Shown: piece by piece, positions 1 to 10,300 of the stretch | Position numbering within the stretch: the stretch's first letter is position 1 | How the letters are laid out: the number at the start of each line of letters is the position of its first letter | Source: Melitaea cinxia | Lineage: Eukaryota > Arthropoda > Insecta > Lepidoptera > Nymphalidae | Length of the DNA: 64,000 nt | Assembly (NCBI RefSeq): GCF_905220565.1 | Contig: NC_059398.1 | Coordinates: forward strand, 4,549,177-4,613,176 | Direction: 5' to 3' | Program-made: the position numbers and the translations under genes | Notes under the pieces: generated by a model | Databases searched by the model: none | Seen by the model: the letters and a program-made list of their open reading frames with translations, nothing else | What the model was told of the DNA's origin: nothing

Positions 1-171
1 AGATCTCAAATAAATTTAAATGGGACCAATTGGCACACACCACCTTTCGATTAAAAGAAAATTTGTCGAAATCGCTCCACTCAGTCAAAAGTTCTGATGT
101 AACTAACTTAAAATAAATACAGTCGAATTGAGAACCTCCTCCTTTTCTGGAAGTCGGTTAAAAAGTAGGTT
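1..171 (-). repeat. GAAGTCGGTT-type dispersed repeat, partial
   Basis: This matches 51511-51680 almost base for base, including the terminal block with GAACCTCCTCC and GGAAGTCGGTT. It is the end of a dispersed family also seen at about 23576, 26756/29220, 32045, 42102, 46823, 50930 and 61458. Complete copies start with AACCGACTTC-like and end with GAAGTCGGTT-like sequence, so the ends are inverted repeats. No coding capacity is visible. Confidence 0.75.
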
Positions 172-769
172 GACCTAGGAAAGAAAAGCGCTCTTTAAAG
201 TATAGCGGGGAAGAAGTACGAAAAAGAATGGAATAAAGGAAAGTTACGACATGGAGGTTACGACGGTGTGCTATAACGGGATATATCCGAGCTTTGACCG
301 CATACACCAAAATTACATTTTTTTCAATTTTTGTCCGTTTGTACCGTGTCATAATTGTGTATGTATAATTGTCAAGTTTATACCGTGTATACATCCATAT
401 GCATTAAATAATAATTTTAATATTTATTACAAACAGACACTAATTTTCTTTATTAATATAGATACAAATATGACAGTCAACGTCTTTCACGAAAAATTTC
501 AAACGGTAAAAAGGGAAGGTTTATTAGAAGAAAATAATTCTCTGTAATTTCAGGTCACATAGGAAAAAAATTAAAGTCAAACATCGGTTGTAATCTTGGA
601 ACAAATAATTCCTCAATTGACTGTTCAAAAAAACGTTCTTAAAGAATTAACTGGTTTTCATAACTATTGACCGAAACGATCATATATAGATGGAGTAGGA
701 AGTATTTTTATATTGTAGTATTGTTTGGAACTCTGGAAAAATTAAAAGCCCATAAAAAATGGAAGACTT
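172..769. other. no recognisable gene
   Basis: AT-rich sequence with short open frames on both strands but no motif, splice structure or repeat that I recognise. Confidence 0.5.
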
Positions 770-2215
770 ACGGCAGAAGCAGTGATTATGCTACGTTTAA
801 TCTGCTTCGTTAAGCGTATCAGCAAAAACCTTAACATGATGACCCAGGTTTTCATCAGGTGGCAAATATATTGTAGCCAGGTGAAGGTTACGTGTTGACT
901 TTAATGTACGAGAGTCTAAGGTTATCCAAACACATTCAATATTATCAAGCTCCCATTCTGGTCGACGGCGTGCCTCGAGCTTACGAGAGGTTAATATTAA
1001 CGAACCCCCACCACTTCTACCGTTCCTACGGTCATGTATATGTCATTTTGTGAATCCGAGAGTTCAGAGTCGAGTATTCCCTCACAAAGCCACGATTCTG
1101 TAACAGAAATAATTTGACTTTCAGAACATATGACATTGTTATAAAATTCAAGCGTTTTCGTGCGGCCCCTTACATTTTGATATAGAATCGATAATGACAT
1201 ATCAGTCACCATATCTGAGTGAAACTCTTAACCTTATAGTCCATGTATTTATGATAAGTATAAAATATATTAGTGTTAAACAAAAATGAGTATGATGTAT
1301 GTATATAAATGAGGCTTGTTGTTTAATGTAAAAGTAATACGATGTGTTTTTTGACCATGGATAGATAATTAAATAAATAAAATACAACAAACAGATAAAA
1401 ACATATGCTATAGTTACATTTATACGATTTTCAACAGATCTGACTCGCAAGATATAAGCCGGTGCGGAGATGTATCGTCCTTCCTGACGTATATGTATAC
1501 GACAGTTTTTTGTCCAAACATACTGATAGGAAAATTCTTTAGCTTTGTTTTTACACATCATAAAAAGTTTTTTGTTGCGTTGCGTTAAGTGTTCATTTAC
1601 ATAAAAAGACTTACTTTCACCTTTTATACCAATATCGGGCGTACACAAGTTCTTTCTTTTTCGCACAGCAGATAGAAAAGCGTCCTTAATTCGACGGTTT
1701 TTAAAACGCACTACGATTGCTCGTGGTTTTCCATCTCCTGGTTTTTTAGGTTGCACTCGATGAGCAAATTCAAGTTCCGCGGTGGTAAGTAAGGGTCAGT
1801 GCAGCGTTTTCAGAAATTTTTGTCACCAAGTCGGTTACAACTTCGTTTTGACTTTCAGGAATACCGACTATCTCCACATTCTGTAAACGAGACCACTGCC
1901 CATGCTTGCCAAAATCGTGCTCAATAGTTTTTATGGTACCTTGTAAATCTTTAATATTTGTGTGCAAAGTATGATTTTCCTTTTTAAAAAAAATTATTTC
2001 CTCTTTCATAGCAGCTATTATTTTCATGGCGTCATCGTATTGTGTTGATATAAAATTAATCGATTTTTCTATCTCATTAAGATTCTCCCCGAGGCAAGTA
2101 AATTCTTGAGAGATATAACCTTTAAGTCGTAGGTAACTCGTTTCTGATGGCTTCTAATATACGCATTTCAGATTGATTATCCAACGAAGGTTGTAAGTCA
2201 TCCGTTTGCTGCTTT
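770..2215 (-). mobile_element. CR1/Jockey-like LINE fragment (ORF1 and start of ORF2)
   Basis: On the minus strand, 2027-1770 encodes a charged coiled-coil-like segment with the phrase LQNVEIVGIPE. After a frameshift, 1756-1425 encodes a basic domain (RAIVVRFKNRRIKDAFL, then NEHLT, then AYILRVRSVENRI). This combination is typical of ORF1 proteins of insect non-LTR retrotransposons that carry a baculovirus FP-protein-like C-terminal domain. ORF2 begins near 1205 with LSILYQNVRG and continues as an apurinic-endonuclease-like domain (SVTESWLCEGI, then GGGSLILTSRKL, then LHLATIYLPPDENLG) to about 770, where it is broken off. Stops and frameshifts show it is dead. The reverse transcriptase is missing. 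Confidence 0.75.
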
Positions 2216-2254
2216 GATAGTTGTTTACGTCTTTTGCTAGTAGAATCACCGCTA

Positions 2255-2490
2255 TATTATTATTATTATGTTGTTTGATTTATTTTATTTTACGATATTT
2301 GTTATTTTCTAAAATACTAAATTCCCTAAATACTTTTATGTACTTAATTAAAAACCAATCAAAAAAAATTAAAAAAAAAAATCAAGAACTAGAAAATATA
2401 TATAAAATTAATTTTTTTTCAAATTGTATTGCTTCTATACTATCCGAAGGAACTTCGTTCCTACCTGGTGTCCCATGACACCACATAGTT
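2255..2490. repeat. hairpin-ended element, 5'-truncated copy (copy 1 of 3)
   Basis: It shares a long block with 36720-36967 and 54590-54815. It ends with CCGAAGGAACTTCGTTCC followed by the hairpin GGTGTCCCATGACACC. The other end, which carries GGAACGAAGTTCC in the full copies, is missing here. Confidence 0.7.
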
Positions 2491-3246
2491 TTTTAAAAAT
2501 TGTTTTTGATTTATATACTATATCGCTTAGCTAAGTATTTATAGCGAAAACATTTTTTTTTTTGTAATAGAAATGATAGATTATTAGCTTTAGAAGACAA
2601 GGTCTTGTTGCACAAGAATTACAAATCGTATAACTTAAAAATTTAATGATAAAGCAAAATAAAATAAATAAAATAAAATATGTTTTTATTGTTAAGAAAT
2701 GTATACGTTCGATGATTTGATTTTATCGTGTTTAGCATATTTTTATTGTACTATGAGTTAGGAATTGTTGATTTTGAAATAAACTGTTTTTATTTTCTAA
2801 AAGGGGGAGGATTTTAATATCTACATAATATTTTGTAGCCGATTGTTCTTTAATGTTAAGATTGAAAATAAACAACACTTGGTATTATCAAATTACCAAT
2901 AAAGTTCAGAATCGAGAGTTGGCTGTTTACTTTTCTCATAATATTGTTCTTTTTACTAATTTTTTGTTCATTGTTCTAATTTATAATGATCCTTGTTCAT
3001 TGATCTAAATTATAATGATCCTCTACTCCAGTGTAAAGTTAGTCCGACGCAAAAGTCCGTTACTACAGTACGTAACTAAATAAAAGTGAGCCCTAAGCTG
3101 TTTTTATGTCTGCAGTAATAAATATACTTCGATACAAGACGTCAAGCTGCTGGTTGTCATTTTAAAACCCCTTCCAACATAGATTATACACTTATATACC
3201 TACCACTACTAGGTACCTTCCAACTACTCGAACATTACATTTTGAA
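2491..3246. other. AT-rich sequence, possible LTR remnant
   Basis: No gene seen. The complement of about 2870-3178 begins TGTTGGAAGGGG and could be a solo LTR of a copia-like element, but I found no second LTR and no convincing primer-binding site. A G-rich tract (AAAAGGGGGAGGA, near 2800) lies nearby. Confidence 0.25.
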
Positions 3247-4380
3247 TAGATCTTTTATTTAATGTAACACATTACTTACTTATAAAATACATATATTTGT
3301 AATATTTACAGTGTTCGTTTTTTTAATCTTAAAATATTAACTTTAATAACCTTGCAAGCACTTTTAAATTTTTTATTTAGTTAATAGGATTAATTACAAA
3401 AAAAAAATAACTTGTCAAGAACGTATAGCTGAAACAAATTTATTTTTTAGTTTAAATAGTGAAAAATATCGTAAGGTGATTTAATAAATAACGTCACACG
3501 AATTTCACGATTTTTGGTCCTCACCCCCGTCCTTGTAAAAGATGGATTTATGAGACCCCCTCCCCCTCTATGGCCACTAGCCTCCGATAATTTTAAAAAT
3601 AATCGCTAGTGACTCTTTGTAGTACTATAAAATATTGGGCATCGTGACACCGTAGTGGTTGATTAGGGATACTACTACTGTTTCTTTACTGATCCCAATA
3701 AACACGAACACAACAAAGAAAGAAAATGTCCCTGAAGTAATTTTGAACATTTTGCAGGACAAATCAACTGCAAATAATTGTATATGCATTAATTGTCTAT
3801 GATATCGATTATAGGTCTTTTCAAAAATAAAATAAAAACACTGTGGAGGGGTTAAATAGGAAATAATAATATCTAAGAATAATTTTTTTTCGTTAAATTT
3901 ATTAACATCATTACTTACTTCCTTACATTCTTTATTTATTTATTAATACTTTATTGCACAATACATTATAGAATTATACAAAAGGCGGGCTTAATGCTAA
4001 AAGCATTCTCTACCAGCCAACATTAGGACGTACAAGAGCAGACGTTTGTAGTCATTCATTGCAAGTCGTAATTAACGAAGAAAGGTTTTAAGTGTTGACA
4101 GTTTTCTTATTAATTACCAATGCAAGTATTGTGAGTAAATTTTACGGCACATATTGGAAATGTAATAAACTAAAAAATTTCGCAAGATGATTATCTACAA
4201 CATATGGAATTAATTTTTTAAAAGCAATAATTTGTTTGTTGTCGGTTAAACTGGTATACCTATGTGTATTGGTTTTATCCGTTTTCTGGTAATGCTTATG
4301 TAAATTTTGTGTTTGTGTGTGTGTGTGTGCTAAGTGTGTCTCTATTTTACGGCATGTAAAAATATTTCATTATTTTTAAG

Positions 4381-7300
4381 GTGAACACACTGGCTTCGTG
4401 CAAGTCGGACCAAAAGGCTACTTTCTACCGCACAGGTTCAAATATGAAGCCTTTAAAATATACACAATGGAAGTCCGTCCAACAGACGTTTTTGTTGTCA
4501 GTTACCCACGATCAGGCAAGTACATTAAAATTTATTAACAGTTTATATTTTCATTTTTAAAGTCACAAAACTTTATTTCATTTCAAAAATCCAAAAACAA
4601 ATTTTTTTTTGCTCAAATTACGACTTTTTCCGCAATTCATGCTTAATAACAAAAATTTCATACCCACAGAAAGGCGGTTAAGATAATTAAACTAAAACAA
4701 TGTAAAAATTACCCAATGTTATGTAGACTTATGAACTTTGATGAAATTGCCTATTTTACTATTAAGACTGACTCCGTATTTTAAGGATTATAATCGTGTC
4801 AAGTGTATAGCTCAGTGGTTAATCAGTATTTTGATTAAATAGAACGTGTAGTATACGTATTCTTATCGCATCACCTAGAACATCCCACTGCTGAGCAAAT
4901 AATATTAATAATAATAAAAGCCGTGTGGTTCCCGGCAGAGTATAATAGTGGCACCTATGCCTAGGGTGTCGTAAAAGGCGACTAAGGGCAACTAAAGCTG
5001 AATAACACCTGCGCAGTCTCCTCGGAGAGCGTGAATGCCTCTCCGAGTGAATATATTAGCGCTTAAATATAATAATGGTTGGAGGGTAAAATCAAAATCA
5101 AAATCAAAATCAAAAACAGCTTTATTCAAATAGGCTCCAAGAGAACTTTCGAATCGTCATTTTACAAATTAAAACTTTAAAAATACATTATTATTTTTGT
5201 AAAAGTGAAGCTACCACCGATTCGGAATGTAGATTCTGCAGAGAAGAATCAGCAAGAAATTCCGTAGTTACTCTTTTGAAAAATAATATATAAACTGTGT
5301 TTTAGTACAAAATTAGTAACATGTTGCATACAATACAGCGCCACTAAGTCCACAAATCTTTATCAACTATGTAATCCTGCACCGAGTAATAAGCTTTATC
5401 TATTATTATTTTTTATAAAAACTTTAAATTTATGTTGAGACAATTCCAAAATCGTTTGTGGGATTTTATTATACATGCGAATACCATGACACAGAAAGGA
5501 AACGTTTACTTTGCGCAGTCGGAAACTTGGAGTTACAATTTTGTTATTCCTTCTCGTGTTTACAATGCGATTATTACTATTTATTTCAAAACAATGAATA
5601 TTTTGGTGAATATACATAATATTGTTATAAATATACTGCGACGCAATTGTTAATAAGTCTAACTTCTGGAAAACATCCCGTAGGGAGACTCGAGATCCAA
5701 GATCGTAAATACCGCAAATAGCCCTTTTTTGCAAGATAAATATAGTCTCAATATCTGCAGCATTACCCCACAGTAACATTCCGTAAGACATAACACTATG
5801 GAAATAGCTAAAATATATTAAGCGTGCAGTTGCAACGTCGGTCAGTTGTCGTACTTTTCTAATTGCGAATGCTGCGGAGCTGAGTTTATCATTCAAGGAT
5901 GACAAATGGGAATTCCACTGAAGTCTTGAGTTCAAGTGTACCTAAGAAAACTGTAGTATCATTGACAATAAGCCTCTCGTTATTTATTATAAAATTATAA
6001 TTTGGATGCTTAACATTAGGTAACGAAAACACAACGCACTTGGTTTTTTGGCGTTTAAAACCAAGTTTTTTTTTAACCAATCTTGAATTCGCGACTAAGA
6101 AGTGTTCACGTCATCATAATTTACTTTTTTCCTATCAACTTTAAATATTAGAGAAGTGTCATCTGAAAATAGAACTATATCACAAATATCTTAAACATAA
6201 AATGGCAGATCATTTATATATATTAAAAAAAGAAATAGACCCAGAATCGAACCCTGTGGAACGCCCATTTTTAGCACAGATCCAGAAGACTTCGTCCCGT
6301 TTATTGATACGTGTTGAATTCTATTAGATAGATATGAAGCAATTAGATTAAGAGCTTTACCATTTATGCGCCGTAATACTCAAGTTTACTTAATAAGATC
6401 CCGTGGTCCACGCAATCGAATGCCTTTGATAGGTCACAAAATATACCAATAGCATTTTGTGATTTCTCCCAAGCGTCATATTTATGTTTGAGAAGTGCCA
6501 TACCAGCATCTGTCGTAGAGCGACCTCTAGTAACTTTAAAATGGAAAAGAAGTTGATTTAGCATGATTTTTTCAAATGTTTCATTTCCATTTGTCAGCCG
6601 TCCAAAAGAAATATCGCAAATGCCTGTTTCATGTCCACTTCCCTCACCCCTATGCATTGTGACATACCCAGATACCGGTATGATTCAGCTTCAGAAAGGG
6701 TCTTGAATGATGTTAATTCGAGACTTAGCTGCGCCGATTGAGTCACCTGATCCCTGTCTTATCCACTCCAAGCTGCATCCTGATGGAACTGCTGAACTCC
6801 GTAGTGATTTTCAGCAGTTCCTGCAGGCGTGCAGCGTTACGTGCCAGCAATTTGAGGTCGTCCATGTAAAGAAGGTGGGAGACTTTAGTACCTCCTCTCC
6901 GAAACAGAAAGCTGTCCCCGAACGCTCCAGCAGGATGCTTAGAGGGTTCAAGGCCAAGCAGAACCATAATGGACTCAGGCAATCACCCTGGAAAATACCC
7001 CTCCGTATCTTGATTGGGTCATCCGCGCCCGTCAGTCACTCTCCCTGGAGACAAAGGATCGTTCTCCATTGCCCCATGCATACGCCGAGGAAGTCTCGAA
7101 CTGCCTCGTCAATATTGTACAGCTCGAGGACCCTCAGGAGCCATGAATGAGGTACCGAGTCGAAAGCCTTTTTGTAGTCGATCCAGGCGGCCGAAAAGTT
7201 CCGACGGTTGCATCTGACAAGCTGGCCCGCCACAGAGTCAATGAGAAAGAGCTCCTTTGTATCGCGGCTGTTTCCACGACATAGGTTCTGAGCTGCAGAC

Positions 7301-10300
7301 AAGATATTAAACTTACCAATATGTCGTGAGATCTTACAGCTCAAAACGGACGTCAGTGTCTTGTAGATGGAGGTCAGACACGTTATGGGGCGGTAGTTCG
7401 TAGGATCCGCGGTGTTGGTGGACTTAGTGGCTAAATGAGTGATCCTGGTAGTGAAAAGTTTCGGGAGTATCTTCCGATCTATTGTCTCTTGGTATTGTCG
7501 AGCCAAGGTCGCATGGCAGACCGAGAGCCCTTTCAGCCAGTAGTGAATTAGTGATGCAGGCCGTCGGCCCCCGGACTTTTCCAGTTCGAAGCCCGCCGGA
7601 CCGCATCACTGACGTCGTCCGTAGAGATGGCGATCGGGTTCATAGGTTTGATTTTTGCACATGCGTCCTGAACCGCCGCAATCTGAGGGCCCTCCTCATG
7701 CTCCACCTCCCTTGACCATATGTTGCGCCAGAAAGCGACGAGGTCAACTGAACTCGGTTTTAGGAAGGCAGAGCCGGTATCTGGTTCTCCAGCTTCCTAT
7801 AGAACCTTTTCTGATCACTCACGAAGAGGCGATTTTGTCGGAAGCGCTCAACTCTCACGGAGTACCTGCGAATGCACTTTCCCCAGGATCTACAGCTCGA
7901 GCCCGATCATCCACTCGTTGCGCATGGAAGGATTCACCGACTCACGAATACCAGCAGAACAGGACCGGACCCTGTACCTGACTTTCACACAAGAGGAGAA
8001 GAAAGCGTTGATAGGTCGGGGATACGGATCTGGGGAGGGGTCGAGAATCCTGACCATTCATGAGGCGCAGGGACAGACGAGTGAAAACGTCATTGTTATC
8101 CAGACGAGGACGGAGAGGCTCCGAATCCACGATAGTGTCTCGCATGCGGTGGTCGCGGTGACTAGACACACTAACACCTGTGTCTATTACACCGACGACA
8201 AGGACGACGCAATCGGCCACTTCGTCAGAAAAAAAGGTTCAGGTGGAGGTAAATCGTAGGCAAATTCTCGAGCACAGCCTCAAAATGGCGATCTATAATA
8301 GGGATGCGAATGTTATTGAGGATGTGCTCGCGAAACTGGCGGCAGACGCTGTTTTAGAAAAATGAGAGTGGCCGTCGACAATGCGGTAGATTAACAATGT
8401 AGAGTCACACAATGTAAAGTATAAAGCATGTAGTGTGTTATAAAATAGAAATGGAGCATGTAGCATTTAAAAAAACCATAGTTGTAAATAATTATCTTAA
8501 TTATTAACCTACATAAATATATATGTATATATACGTATATATATCTCTCACGGTCAGTTTTAGACTCACCATCGAATTAGAGAAAATAAGCTTTAGTTCG
8601 TACTTTGAAGCATGCAATGTTGAAATTAATACGCCTCAACGCTTGAAAATTAAAATGTAAATAAAAAAGGCATGGGCACTCAAGAGCCTATGGATGTTAA
8701 AATTTAAAAAAAAAATGCGCTTTCCCCATGCTGCAATTCTCTGCTTCAGGCCGGCGATGCGCTCCGTTAGTTTATCGGCTATATCAGGCTGGTCGAGGCT
8801 GACGCCTAGCCCGTTAAAGGCTATTCTAACGGAGCGCACAATCCTTGGCCTTGTATTGCCCGACCTGAAGGCTAACAGCCTACCAATGAGGGCCCTGGCT
8901 AGGCTGATACGGCCTTCTATTCTCCTCTTCCAGGCTGTTACGTCGCTACTCTTAAGAGTAGTGCGTCCAGACTCCTGAGCCTTGGCTCCGACAAGGCGGT
9001 GCACCGCCAGAGCGGCCCCAAAGAGAATAGAACCCGTATCCTCCAAGCCAAGGCTGCCTACCAAATAGGGAGGTAACAGCCTGTTGGCTGCCTCAATGGC
9101 ACTCCGCGTCGCAGCATTGGGGGGGAGGCGGGAAAGTCATGGTCTCAGTTCCAGAGGAGCGCCCCGAGTCTCGGAAATCGCCTCTTGCAAGATCCCTCTC
9201 ATCTGTTCTACTTTTTGGGCGTCTGCTCCCTCAGTGATCGCCTCCACAGGCGCTTCGCTACGAACGCTTTCTTGTTGCGTTGACACTGCGTCGCGCACTG
9301 TGGACACGGATTCGACTTCAGGAGCAGCCTCACGTCGAAACCATTAGAGCTCGGCGGCGTCGAATACATCCTTTCGTTGAATGTACCGAGCTCGATCTGC
9401 CAGGTCTGTTCCGTGACAGTTACATTTGGCTCAAGCAGCAAGAACTCACGGTGCATTATTGCCCGGTAGCCAATCCGACTAGTTTCCCCTCCGACAGCCA
9501 TCAAGTACGCACGCATGACATTTTCATTCATATCGGTTGTCCATCTCATGCGGCACACTCCACCAGCGGCGGGCCCTAATGCTGAGACCCTTGAGACTCT
9601 ATCGGCGCCAAGCCAACTGGCGGGGATGGTGGATTAGCCTACTGGTCAGGTTGTGGTGCCGGTCGACGGGGGTGGCTGGCGGCCCGCATGCTGCCACGTC
9701 CAGCACCAGCCCCAGACATGCCCTGGCGTCCCCCAGGCAGCGGCCCTATGCGCTTTTCATTTTTAATGTCCTCCATCCTTATGTTTATTTGAGTGCTATG
9801 ATACTCATTCGGAGAGGCACTCACGCTCTCCTAAGAGGCTGCACAGGTGTGATGCAGCTTTTGTTGCCTTTAGTCGCCTTTTACGTTACCCTAGGCTAAG
9901 GAAGGGGTGGCCTTTTCTACTCTGCCAGGAATCACACGGCTTTTATTATTATGTGACCGGACGCCACTCCACCCGCTCCATATACAATAGATACACGTAT
10001 TTAAAGGACGTAATTTAATCAAATAATTCATATTGTTTTCTTATAATTCATGATAGGAACAACATGGACTCAGGAACTGGTCTGGAAGGTAGCGAATGAT
10101 TTGATTTACCCTTTGCTTAAGTAAATTTTTGTAAAAATTGATACCGTTTGTTTAAAATGTTTATTTTAAATAAAGCTATTATTATTATTAAAAAAAATTA
10201 AAGTAGTGTCAGCCAGTTATGTACATACTTACACATACATCCTATATAAAATGTTTTTTGTACCCATGTTTGTTGTGATGAAATCTTTGATAATCCAGAC

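Larger units (their letters stand above)
6606..9955 (-). mobile_element. Dong/R4-like LINE, interrupted by a virus-derived retrocopy
   Basis: Read from 9955 on the minus strand: a 5' UTR beside TAA repeats; a start near MEDIKNEKRIG (9780); an N-terminal region with MRWTTDMNENVMRAY and NPCPQCATQCQ; then RIAGLKQRIAAWGKRI, which ends at about 8715. The frame resumes at 7885 with the same codons for WGK and continues RRYSVRVERFRQNRLF. It then shows reverse transcriptase motifs SAAWIDYKKAFDSVPHSW and LLYMDDLKLL, and SEAESYRYLGMSQC at about 6660. This order fits the R4/Dong clade of R2-type LINEs. Frameshifts and stops show it is dead, and its 3' end is lost where the CR1-like LINE begins. Confidence 0.85.

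Noticed and set aside
4805..4830. TAGCTCAGTGG, a good tRNA A box
   Set aside because: No B box follows at the right distance and no cloverleaf can be formed.
5432..5653. 73-aa plus-strand frame
   Set aside because: Antisense of the LINE ORF2 C-terminal region.
8694..8978. 94-aa plus-strand frame
   Set aside because: Antisense of the Dong/R4 N-terminal region.
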